From: Pseudomonas sp. MIACH
GTDB lineage: Bacteria; Pseudomonadota; Gammaproteobacteria; Pseudomonadales; Pseudomonadaceae
DNA: 64,000 bases
Assembly: GCF_001269925.1 (NCBI RefSeq)
Contig: NZ_LHVO01000002.1
Coordinates: 1 to 64,000, forward strand
Reading direction: 5' to 3'
Shown here: positions 55,078-63,035 of the stretch, one piece after another
Layout: every line of letters starts with the position of its first letter
Numbering within the stretch: the first letter of the stretch is position 1
Notes under the pieces: model-generated
The model's input: only the letters and a program-made list of their open reading frames with translations
Database searches by the model: none
Told to the model about the DNA's origin: nothing
Program-made: the position numbers and the translations under genes

Positions 55078-55965
55078 TCACAGCACGTAGACGAAGAAAA
55101 ACAGCCCGATCCACACCACATCCACAAAGTGCCAATACCAACTGGCCGCCTCGAAGCCGAACTGATGCTCGGCATTGAAGTGCCCGCGCAGGATGCGCAT
55201 CAGCATCACAAACAGAATGATGGTGCCGATGGTCACGTGGGCACCGTGAAAACCCGTGAGCATAAAGAAGGTCGCGCCATACACGCCGGAGCCCAGGGTC
55301 AGCCCCAGCTCCTTGTAGGCGTGGATGTATTCCTCGGCCTGGAACCCCAGGAACGCCAAGCCCAGCAGCACGGTAATCGCCAACCAGATCTTCAACGCGC
55401 CGCGATGGCCTTTGCGCAGGGCATGGTGGGCGATGGTGATGGTCACGCTGGAGCTGACCAGCAAAATCGTGTTGACCAACGGCAGGCCCCACGGGCTGAT
55501 GGTGCCTTCCGGCGCGGGGTACAGCTTGGGATCGGGGTTGTTGAGCAGCGGCCAGGCGAACTCGAAACTCGGCCACAGCATATGCGCGATGCCCTTCGAG
55601 CCTTCACCGGCCAACCAGGGCGCAGACATATGCCGCACATAAAACAGCGCACCGAAGAACGCGATAAAGAACATCACCTCGGAAAAGATGAACCACGTCA
55701 TGCCCCAGCGAAACGAGCGATCCATTTGCGCGCTGTACAAACCGGCGCGACTTTCCTTGATGACCGCGCCAAACCAGCCGAACAGCATGTAGGCCAGCAG
55801 CAGGCCGCCAACAAAGAATATCCATGGGCCGTGGGATTCCGGGCGCGCAGCCTTCAGATCGTTAAACCACACGGCCAGGCCATACACGGTGACCAGCATG
55901 CCAATCGTGGCAATTATCGGCCATTTGCTTTGCGCTGGTACGTAGTACGTATCATGAGTCGACAT
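55078..55965 (-). CDS. ctaE: Cytochrome c oxidase subunit III
   Basis: A 295-residue membrane protein with seven helices and the subunit III pattern: WFGAVIKESRAGLYSAQMDR, RWGMTWFIFSEVMFFIAFFG, LLVSSSVTITIAHHAL, and the C-terminal FHGAHVTIGTIIL and SWYWHFVDVVWIGLFFFVY. It stabilises proton uptake by the aa3 oxidase. It follows ctaG by about 35 bases. Confidence 0.96.
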   Translation of the reverse strand: MSTHDTYYVPAQSKWPIIATIGMLVTVYGLAVWFNDLKAARPESHGPWIFFVGGLLLAYMLFGWFGAVIKESRAGLYSAQMDRSFRWGMTWFIFSEVMFFIAFFGALFYVRHMSAPWLAGEGSKGIAHMLWPSFEFAWPLLNNPDPKLYPAPEGTISPWGLPLVNTILLVSSSVTITIAHHALRKGHRGALKIWLAITVLLGLAFLGFQAEEYIHAYKELGLTLGSGVYGATFFMLTGFHGAHVTIGTIILFVMLMRILRGHFNAEHQFGFEAASWYWHFVDVVWIGLFFFVYVL

Positions 55966-56000
55966 GTATTCGCTCTCCTGATTGAGCGGGCAAACAGTAG

Positions 56001-56552
56001 CTAGCCGCCGGTACGGACAGCCACCGGCGGTTGGCGCGCAGTGATATCAAACAGCGTGTACGCCAGGGTCAAATGCTTCACATCCTTGGGCATGTCGCGG
56101 TCGACAATAAAACGCACCGGCATCTCGATGCGCTGGCCTGGCTGCAGCACTTGCTGGGTGAAGCAAAAACATTCGGTCTTGTGGAAGTACATCGCCGCCT
56201 CGGCCGGGGAAATGCTCGGCACCGCCTGGGCGGTCATCGGTTTATCGGTAGGGTTGTAGGCCACGAACAGCATCTCCGTGACTGCGCCGGGGTTGACCAC
56301 CACCTCGTCAGCCTTGGCATAAAAATCCCAGACCATGTCGATGGCATTGGTGGACAGGAACTGCACCCGCACCTGGCGCGTGAGGTCGACGACCTGCTCG
56401 CCCTCGTACTGCCCGGCCGTCTTGCCGTTGATGCCGAACGCCTTGCACATCACGTCGTAGATCGGCACCAGGGCAAAGCCGAAGGCGAACATCGCCACCA
56501 CCAGGATCAGCAGGCGGGTCACCAGGCGCTTGAGGGGCACGGAGTCAGCCAT
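56001..56552 (-). CDS. ctaG: Cytochrome c oxidase assembly protein CtaG (COX11)
   Basis: A 183-residue copper chaperone with one N-terminal membrane helix (LLILVVAMFAFGFALVPIYDV), the COX11 domain, and the copper motif KTECFCFTQQ (CxC pair). It delivers copper to the CuB site of subunit I. Its start lies inside a 14-codon frame that begins at the ctaD stop codon, suggesting translational coupling to ctaD. Confidence 0.95.
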   Translation of the reverse strand: MADSVPLKRLVTRLLILVVAMFAFGFALVPIYDVMCKAFGINGKTAGQYEGEQVVDLTRQVRVQFLSTNAIDMVWDFYAKADEVVVNPGAVTEMLFVAYNPTDKPMTAQAVPSISPAEAAMYFHKTECFCFTQQVLQPGQRIEMPVRFIVDRDMPKDVKHLTLAYTLFDITARQPPVAVRTGG

Positions 56553-56589
56553 GACATCCCCCTGAAGCGAATGCGATCAGCGTGTTCAT
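56545..56589 (-). CDS. 14-codon mini-ORF coupling ctaD to ctaG (candidate)
   Basis: An ATG overlapping the ctaD stop codon (ATGA) opens a 14-residue frame, MNTLIAFASGGCHG, whose stop overlaps the first codons of ctaG. GAGG lies before it. It may be a real micropeptide or a device that passes ribosomes from ctaD to ctaG. I cannot distinguish the two. Confidence 0.35.
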   Translation of the reverse strand: MNTLIAFASGGCHG

Positions 56590-58175
56590 TTGACCTCCGG
56601 CGGGGTGGTGAAGGTGTGGTATGGCGCGGGCGAAGGCACGCTCCACTCCAGGCCTTCGGCGCCATCCCACGGCTTGGCCGGCGCCGGCGGGCCGCCACGG
56701 ATGCACTTGATCACGATAAACAGGAAGAAGATCTGCGTGGCGCCGAACATAAACGCGCCAATCGACGAGACCATGTTGAAGTCGGCGAACTGCAGGTTGT
56801 AGTCCGGCACCCGCCGCGGCATGCCTGCCAGACCGACGAAGTGCATCGGGAAGAACGCCATGTTCATGCCCACGAAAGACAGCCAGAAATGCAGCTTGCC
56901 CAAGGTTTCGTCGTACATGTGGCCGGTCCATTTCGGCAGCCAGTAGTAGGCCGAGGCGAAGATGCCGAAGATCGCGCCGGGCACCAGTACGTAATGGAAG
57001 TGCGCCACCACAAAGTAGGTGTCGTGGTACTGGAAGTCCGCCGGGGCAATCGCCAGCATCAACCCGGAGAAGCCACCGATGGTGAACAGGATCACGAAGG
57101 CCACCGCGAACAGCATCGGCGTCTCGAAAGTCAGCGAGCCTTGCCACATGGTGCTGACCCAGTTGAACACCTTGACCCCCGTGGGCACGGCGATCAGGAG
57201 TGTGGCGTACATGAAAAACAGCTCGCCTACCAACGGAATACCCACCACGAACATATGGTGCGCCCACACGATAAACGAAAGAAACGCGATGCTCGCCGTG
57301 GCATAGACCATCGACGTGTAGCCGAACAACGGCTTGCGCGAGAAGGTCGGGATAATCGAACTGACGGCGCCAAACGCCGGCAGGATCATGATGTACACCT
57401 CGGGGTGGCCGAAGAACCAGAACACATGCTGGAACAGCACCGGATCACCGCCACCGGCCGCGCTGAAGAAGCTGGTGCCGAAGTGGATGTCCATCAGCAT
57501 CATGGTCACGCAGCCGGCCAGCACCGGCATCACCGCAATCAGCAGGAACGCGGTGATCAACCAGGTCCAGACGAACAGCGGCATCTTCATCAGGGTCATG
57601 CCGGGCGCGCGCAGGTTGAGGATGGTGGCGACCACGTTGATCGCGCCCATGATCGAGCTGATGCCCATCAAGTGGATGGCGAAGATGAAGAACGTCACGC
57701 TTTCCGGCGCGTAGGTGGTGGAGAGCGGGGCGTAGAACGTCCAGCCGAAATTCGGCCCGCCGCCCGGTGTGAACAGGGTCGAGACCAGCAGCAGGAACGC
57801 CGCCGGCAGCAGCCAGAAGCTGAAGTTGTTCATGCGTGGCAGGGCCATGTCCGGCGCGCCGATCATCAGCGGAATCATCCAGTTGGCCAGGCCGACAAAC
57901 GCCGGCATCACCGCGCCGAACACCATGATCAGGCCATGCATGGTGGTCATCTGGTTGAAAAACGCCGGCTCGACGATCTGCAGGCCAGGCTGGAACAATT
58001 CGGCACGGATCACCATGGCGAACGAGCCGCCGAGCAGGAACATGGTGAACGCGAACCACAGGTACATCGTGCCGATGTCTTTATGGTTGGTGGTCAGCAC
58101 CCAGCGCATCAGACCCTTCGCGGGGCCGTGGGCATGGTCACTGGCGTGGCCATGGTCATCGATCACAGCGCTCAT
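56586..58175 (-). CDS. ctaD: Cytochrome c oxidase subunit I
   Basis: A 529-residue haem-copper oxidase subunit with twelve helices. It has the haem and CuB ligands and proton-path motifs: WVLTTNHKDIGTMYLWF at the start, MTTMHGLIMVFGAVMPAF, FWFFGHPEVYIMILPAFG (CuB histidine and cross-linked tyrosine), HHMFVVGIPL, and HFHYVLVPGAIFGIFA. The ATG at 58175 with GGAGAACGGCC is the correct start; the longer open frame is not. It is the catalytic subunit of the aa3-type oxidase and is 58 bases after ctaC. Confidence 0.97.
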   Translation of the reverse strand: MSAVIDDHGHASDHAHGPAKGLMRWVLTTNHKDIGTMYLWFAFTMFLLGGSFAMVIRAELFQPGLQIVEPAFFNQMTTMHGLIMVFGAVMPAFVGLANWMIPLMIGAPDMALPRMNNFSFWLLPAAFLLLVSTLFTPGGGPNFGWTFYAPLSTTYAPESVTFFIFAIHLMGISSIMGAINVVATILNLRAPGMTLMKMPLFVWTWLITAFLLIAVMPVLAGCVTMMLMDIHFGTSFFSAAGGGDPVLFQHVFWFFGHPEVYIMILPAFGAVSSIIPTFSRKPLFGYTSMVYATASIAFLSFIVWAHHMFVVGIPLVGELFFMYATLLIAVPTGVKVFNWVSTMWQGSLTFETPMLFAVAFVILFTIGGFSGLMLAIAPADFQYHDTYFVVAHFHYVLVPGAIFGIFASAYYWLPKWTGHMYDETLGKLHFWLSFVGMNMAFFPMHFVGLAGMPRRVPDYNLQFADFNMVSSIGAFMFGATQIFFLFIVIKCIRGGPPAPAKPWDGAEGLEWSVPSPAPYHTFTTPPEVK

Positions 58176-58233
58176 GGCCGTTCTCCTGCAAGCGAGTGGG
58201 CGGTTCGGGTCGGGGCATATGCAATGAAAGAAG

Positions 58234-59361
58234 TCATTTGCTTTCCGCCTGCTTGATGGCCAGCACATCTTTAGGCGTGACCATGTCGCCTTTGTTGTTA
58301 CCCCAGGCATTGCGCTCGTAGGTCACCACGGCGGCGATATCCACTTCCGAGAGCTGTTTGCCGAATGCGGCCATCGCAGTACCGGGCTTGCCGTGGTAGA
58401 CGAGGCTCAGGTGACCTTCCTTGGGCCCGGTGGCGATTTTCGAACCCTTGAGCGCCGGGAACATCGGCGGCAGGCCCTGGCCTTCGGCCTGGTGACAGGC
58501 CACGCAGGTGGTGTGGTAGACCTTGTCACCACGGGCCACCAGCTCTTCCAGCGTCCACTCCTTGGAGGTCAGCTCCTTGAGTTTGGCGGCCTCAGCCTTG
58601 CGCTCGCCGAGCCAGGTGTCGTAGTCGGCCTTGGACTTGACCTCGACCACAATGGGCATGAAGCCGTGGTCCTTGCCGCACAGCTCTGCACACTGGCCAC
58701 GGTAGATGCCGGGCTTCTCGACACGGGTCCAGGCCTCGTTGACGAAACCGGGGATGGCATCACGCTTGACCGCAAAGGCCGGCACCCACCAGGAGTGGAT
58801 CACGTCGGCGGCCGTCACCAGGAAGCGCACCTTGGCGCCCACCGGCAGCACCAGCGGCTGGTCGACCTCCAGCAGGTAATGTTCGCCCTTGGTGGCCTGG
58901 TTATGGATCTGCTCGGCAGGCGTGGCCAGGTTGCTGAAGAACTCCACGTCCTGGCCCAGGTATTTGTAGTGCCACTTCCACTGATAGCCGGTGACCTGGA
59001 TATCGATATCCGACTCAGTGCTGTCGTAGATATTGATCAGGGTCTTGGTCGCCGGAATGGCCATGGCGATCAGGATCAGCAAGGGCACCACGGTCCAGAG
59101 GATTTCCACGGTGGTGCTTTCGTGGAATTTGGCCGCGACCTGGCCCGTAGAGCGGCGATGAAGGATCATCGACCAGAACATTGCGCCAAATACGACAATG
59201 CCGATCACCACACAGATCCAGAAAATGGTCATGTGCAGGTCAAACACAGCGTGACTGACTTCAGTTGCCCCTGGGGCCATATTCGTTGTCCAGGCGGCGT
59301 GCGCCTGGCCGAATACTGACCACAACAGAAGACCCATCCAAACATGTGGATGTCGCGTCAT
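58234..59361 (-). CDS. ctaC: Cytochrome c oxidase subunit II with fused cytochrome c
   Basis: A 375-residue protein: signal peptide, two membrane helices (MTIFWICVVIGIVVFGAM; TVVPLLILIAMAIPATKTL), the cupredoxin domain with CuA ligands H189, C224, E226, C228, H232 and M235 (CAELCGKDHGFM), and a C-terminal cytochrome c domain with CVACH at 286-290. This fused caa3-like subunit II is usual in pseudomonads. It is the first gene of the ctaC-ctaD-ctaG-ctaE unit. Confidence 0.96.
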   Translation of the reverse strand: MTRHPHVWMGLLLWSVFGQAHAAWTTNMAPGATEVSHAVFDLHMTIFWICVVIGIVVFGAMFWSMILHRRSTGQVAAKFHESTTVEILWTVVPLLILIAMAIPATKTLINIYDSTESDIDIQVTGYQWKWHYKYLGQDVEFFSNLATPAEQIHNQATKGEHYLLEVDQPLVLPVGAKVRFLVTAADVIHSWWVPAFAVKRDAIPGFVNEAWTRVEKPGIYRGQCAELCGKDHGFMPIVVEVKSKADYDTWLGERKAEAAKLKELTSKEWTLEELVARGDKVYHTTCVACHQAEGQGLPPMFPALKGSKIATGPKEGHLSLVYHGKPGTAMAAFGKQLSEVDIAAVVTYERNAWGNNKGDMVTPKDVLAIKQAESK

Positions 59362-59728
59362 TGCGGGTTCCCCTTATCGTTCTTGTTATCCCGCCGGTTT
59401 GCACCTGCGTCGAAGGGAGCGGCTTCCATACTGCTTACAACCGCTTAGCCTTGCCTGCTTATGCAGTCTGGCGTCATCAGCTAATCGCGTACAAAACCGA
59501 GTATAGACACGCACTGCAACCCCGCAATGTGTAGGGGCAAATGAGCGAAAATGAGTGGCAAGGGCTAGTAAAACCGGGCGCGGAATCGTTTATCCGAGCA
59601 TCGATGGCAATTCGATATAACACACACGCATAACCATGAAATAATTATGACAAATGCGTCTTAGGCGCTCGTATAAACGAGCTACCTTATGCTCTCCCTA
59701 TTCCTACGCCTGCTTCACTGGAGCTTTC
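59362..59728. other. Divergent spacer upstream of the oxidase operon
   Basis: A 367-base spacer between ctaC and a plus-strand hypothetical gene. It is AT-rich at about 59600-59660, consistent with promoters for both. A perfect palindrome GCTCGT-ATAA-ACGAGC (59667-59682) lies 47 bases before the plus-strand gene and could be an operator or leader hairpin. No known regulator box was recognised with confidence. Confidence 0.5.
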
Positions 59729-60376
59729 ATGAACACCGCCGCATTGCGCGAGCAGATTTCCCTTGCCCATCAACACGAATCCAGCACTGGCCAGCTAGCC
59801 AAGCAGCTGGAAGAGCAATTGCCGCACCTGCATTCGGCCATTTCCCTGGCTGACGGTGACCGCAACATTGTCATGACCCGCTTTGTCACAGCCTACATCG
59901 ACCTCGTGCCGGACCTGCTGGACGCCGCCAACGACGTGGCCCGCGAGGCCGGGATCGAAAGCCAGATCAAGCCGGTGCTGAAAATCGCCGAACATTTCTT
60001 CCTGCAACCGCCCGCGATCCTGGCAGGCCATGAAGGGCTCGACGGCCTGCTGGACGAGGCTTACCTGGCCCATCGGCTGGTGGAAGAGGTCAACGATCTG
60101 TATATCAAGCACTTCGGCCAGCCGTTGATTCCGGCAGACACCACCGTGGCCAACGTGATTGCTCATCAACTGATCGGCGAAGCATTCGCCAACCAACTGG
60201 ATGAAGCCGTACACCACGCGGTGGACGAGATGCTCAACGAAGACAGCTTTGCGCTGGAGTCGGTAGAGACGTACCGCGAACAGCTGAAAAGCCCGCAGAC
60301 TGAAGCCGCGTGGAAGCGCTGGCCGTGCCTGTCGCGACAGCTTGGAGTGGAGTTGGCGCTGGATCAGCCGGCTTAA
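59729..60376 (+). CDS. Conserved hypothetical protein next to ctaC (PA0104-like)
   Basis: A 215-residue, mostly helical, acidic soluble protein without signal peptide or membrane helix. Segments such as DGDRNIVMTRFVTAYIDLVP and EEVNDLYIKHFGQPLIPADT are conserved-looking, but I know no named domain. The ATG at 59729 follows GGAG; the longer open frame lacks a ribosome site. It is divergent from the oxidase operon, as in PAO1. Function unknown. Confidence 0.82.
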   Translation: MNTAALREQISLAHQHESSTGQLAKQLEEQLPHLHSAISLADGDRNIVMTRFVTAYIDLVPDLLDAANDVAREAGIESQIKPVLKIAEHFFLQPPAILAGHEGLDGLLDEAYLAHRLVEEVNDLYIKHFGQPLIPADTTVANVIAHQLIGEAFANQLDEAVHHAVDEMLNEDSFALESVETYREQLKSPQTEAAWKRWPCLSRQLGVELALDQPA

Positions 60377-60400
60377 ATCTTAAATCAGACACAAAACAAG

Positions 60401-60428
60401 TGTGGGAGGGGGCTTTTCCCCTCCCACA
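60401..60428. repeat. Compact palindromic REP element
   Basis: TGTGGGAGGGG and CCCCTCCCACA pair perfectly around GCTTTT. It is a variant of the REP core between convergent genes and could end both transcripts. Confidence 0.85.
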
Positions 60429-60444
60429 TTTTGATCCGGCTCCC

Positions 60445-61992
60445 TCAGCCGATTGATGGCGCCGAGCCGATCCCCGTTGTCGTCCTGACGCGGCCTTCCA
60501 ACCGGCGCTTCAACCCACGCGCCTCAATCACCAGCCTCGACCCCTTGGCCGCGTTCGCCCGGCCCCATTCCTCCAGCAATTCCAGGCAGGAATGGTCGAT
60601 ATAGCTCAGGTTGCTCAGCGGTACGTGCACGGTAGCGCCCGCAGGCACGGTCGACAGCACTTGGGTCAGCGCCGGCACTTTCAGGAAAGTCGCCGCTCCG
60701 GTCAAACGCAGCTCCATTTCCCCCTCCTGTGGCAGGTCGATCAGGCTGATTTTCAGGCGCGAGGCCTTGAGCGCCAGCTTGACCAGCGTGAGCCCGAAGC
60801 CCACCAGCACGCCGGTCAGCAGGTCGGTAAAAATGATCGCCAACGCGGTGGCGGCGTAGGTAAACATCGGCATACGTCCATAGCGGCCAAGCGCCTTAAA
60901 GGCCTTGATGTCCACCAGCTTGATCCCGGTGTACACCAGCACACCCGCCAGGCTCGCCACCGGAATGCTTTGCAGCACGCTCGACAGCAGCAAGACAAAG
61001 CCCAGCAGCCACAGGCCATGGAACATCGCTGATAACCGCGTGGTGGCACCGGCCTGGACATTGGCCGAACTGCGCACGATGACGCCGGTCATGGGCAAGG
61101 CACCGACCAGGCCGCAGAGCATGTTGCCTACACCTTGGGCAGATAGCTCCTTGTCGAAATCAGAACGCTGGCCGCTGTGCATACGGTCGACCGCAGCCGC
61201 TGACAGCAGGGTTTCGGCACTGGCGATAAACGCCACGGCAAATGCGGCGATCAACAACTGGGGGTCGGCCAGGTTCAGCAGGTCGCTGGGGCGCAGCCAG
61301 TCGATAGCATCGGAGAGATTCTCAGGGACTTCCACACGCTTGACCTGCAGCGCCAGCACCAGGCTGGTCACCGTTGCCAGGCCAACGCCCAGCAGGGCTC
61401 CCGGCACGAAGCGCAGGCTTTGCGGACGGAATTTATCCCACAGGTACATGACCAGCATCGTCGACAAACCGAGCACTCCGGCCTGCCAACCCAGGCCGCC
61501 GCCCAAGGTCGGAATAGCCTGCGCCAATGCGGATGGGAAGCCGGCCAGGTTATCCAACCCCGAAGGCTTGGGCGCACCGTCGAGCATCACATGGATCTGC
61601 GATAGCACAATCAACACACCGATCCCCGCCAGCATCCCGTACACCACCGCCGGCGCCGTGACGCGGAACCAGCAGCCCAGGCGCAAACGCCCGGCCACCA
61701 GCTGCAGGAAGCCGGCCAACAGCAGGATCGGCCCGAGCATCATCATCCCGTGCTGGCGTACCAGCTCGAACACCAAGACCGCCAGACCCGCCGCCGGGCC
61801 GCTGACCTGCAGCGGCGAACCCGCCAACCAGCCCACCACCAGGCCACCGATAATCCCGGTGATCAGGCCCTTGGCCGGCGGCATGCCGGACGCGATGGCG
61901 ATCCCCATGCACAAGGGCAGGGCGACCAGAAACACAACCACGGAGGCGAGCAGCTCCCGTGGTAATACAGCTTTCAATTGAGCAGCACGCAT
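60445..61992 (-). CDS. SulP family anion transporter
   Basis: A 515-residue SLC26/SulP transporter with ten to twelve helices (LLASVVVFLVALPLCMGIAIA; PIILLAG-type and SAETLLSAAAVDRMHSGQRS) and a C-terminal STAS domain (from about residue 420; SYIDHSCLELLEEWGRAN). The ATG at 61992 follows GGGAG. It is directly downstream of the beta carbonic anhydrase on the same strand (85-base gap), an arrangement that suggests bicarbonate as a substrate, though sulfate remains possible. Confidence 0.9.
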   Translation of the reverse strand: MRAAQLKAVLPRELLASVVVFLVALPLCMGIAIASGMPPAKGLITGIIGGLVVGWLAGSPLQVSGPAAGLAVLVFELVRQHGMMMLGPILLLAGFLQLVAGRLRLGCWFRVTAPAVVYGMLAGIGVLIVLSQIHVMLDGAPKPSGLDNLAGFPSALAQAIPTLGGGLGWQAGVLGLSTMLVMYLWDKFRPQSLRFVPGALLGVGLATVTSLVLALQVKRVEVPENLSDAIDWLRPSDLLNLADPQLLIAAFAVAFIASAETLLSAAAVDRMHSGQRSDFDKELSAQGVGNMLCGLVGALPMTGVIVRSSANVQAGATTRLSAMFHGLWLLGFVLLLSSVLQSIPVASLAGVLVYTGIKLVDIKAFKALGRYGRMPMFTYAATALAIIFTDLLTGVLVGFGLTLVKLALKASRLKISLIDLPQEGEMELRLTGAATFLKVPALTQVLSTVPAGATVHVPLSNLSYIDHSCLELLEEWGRANAAKGSRLVIEARGLKRRLEGRVRTTTGIGSAPSIG

Positions 61993-62077
61993 GATGGCTC
62001 TCCCGAGGCATTCGCCGGGCGCGGCAAAGCCTGGCTGCATCCATGGCAGCCACCGCTTTACCCGGCAGGGAAGTGTT

Positions 62078-62809
62078 TTAGAAGCGCGCTTTAGGCGTCG
62101 CGGAAGGAATCGGCCCTTCGCCGCTCAACGGTCGGAACGCCGACTGATCAGCATCGTAGGCTCGAATTTCACTGGTCTCGATGTTGTAGATCCAGCCGTG
62201 GATAAACAGCTGACCATTGGCCATGCGCGACGCCACCGAGGGATGGGTACGCAAATGCTGGAGTTGGGCGATGACGTTTTCTTCGGTGAGCACTTTCATG
62301 CTCTCGCCTTCGTTGGCACAGTCGCAGTTGTCCTCGACCATGGACTTGGCGACTTCGGCGTGCCGCAGCCAGGCCCTTACCGTCGGCATCTTCTCCAGGC
62401 TGGCGGGGTTCAGCACCGCACGCATGGCGCCACAATCGGAGTGCCCGCACACGATGATGTGCTGCACGCCCAAGGCCAGTACGGCGTACTCGATGGCAGT
62501 GGAAACGCCGCCGTTCATCTGCCCATAAGGCGGCACCACGTTACCGACGTTGCGGGTCACGAACAGATCGCCGGGAGAGCTTTGGGTAATCAGCTCAGGC
62601 ACGATGCGCGAGTCAGCGCAGGTAATGAACATCGCCCGTGGGCTCTGGGCCGTGGCGAGTTTCTTGAAGAGTTCTTCCTGCTGCGGGAAGACGTCGTGAT
62701 GGAAATGCAAAAAGCCGTCAACGATATGTTTTAGCGCTGCATCGGCAGACTCCGCCACCTGAGGGGCTGAAGCCGACGCAGCCAACGGCTGTTTATCCTT
62801 GTCACTCAT
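62078..62809 (-). CDS. Beta-class carbonic anhydrase
   Basis: A 243-residue enzyme with zinc ligands C64, H123 and C126 (TCADSRIVPE and CGHSDCGAM) and the catalytic Asp66-Arg68 pair. It has an alanine-rich N-terminal extension of about 25 residues without a signal peptide, so it acts in the cytoplasm. It interconverts carbon dioxide and bicarbonate. The adjacent SulP transporter probably works with it. It corresponds to the PA0102 position in PAO1. Confidence 0.94.
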   Translation of the reverse strand: MSDKDKQPLAASASAPQVAESADAALKHIVDGFLHFHHDVFPQQEELFKKLATAQSPRAMFITCADSRIVPELITQSSPGDLFVTRNVGNVVPPYGQMNGGVSTAIEYAVLALGVQHIIVCGHSDCGAMRAVLNPASLEKMPTVRAWLRHAEVAKSMVEDNCDCANEGESMKVLTEENVIAQLQHLRTHPSVASRMANGQLFIHGWIYNIETSEIRAYDADQSAFRPLSGEGPIPSATPKARF

Positions 62810-63035
62810 GATTCATCCTCTTGATTAATGCAGGGGAGTTTTCAGGTCAGTTCGACGCCAGGCCAGTGAAATAGTTGTAAAAACCACAAACCAGGCTGCC
62901 GACTCATCAGTCACTCGCTGAACAAGGTAACCACCGAAACTTAACTCAAACTGAATGAACCGCTCTAGATCGCGGGTTTCAGTGATGTCAAAACGCGACT
63001 ATTCCTACAAGGAAGGTGCATTCCTCCTCATCAGT

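Noticed and set aside
56031..58256. 741-codon plus-strand open frame opposite ctaD and ctaG
   Set aside because: Composition is His/Arg/Gln-rich, typical of the antisense frame of GC-rich membrane protein genes; the minus strand encodes clear oxidase genes.
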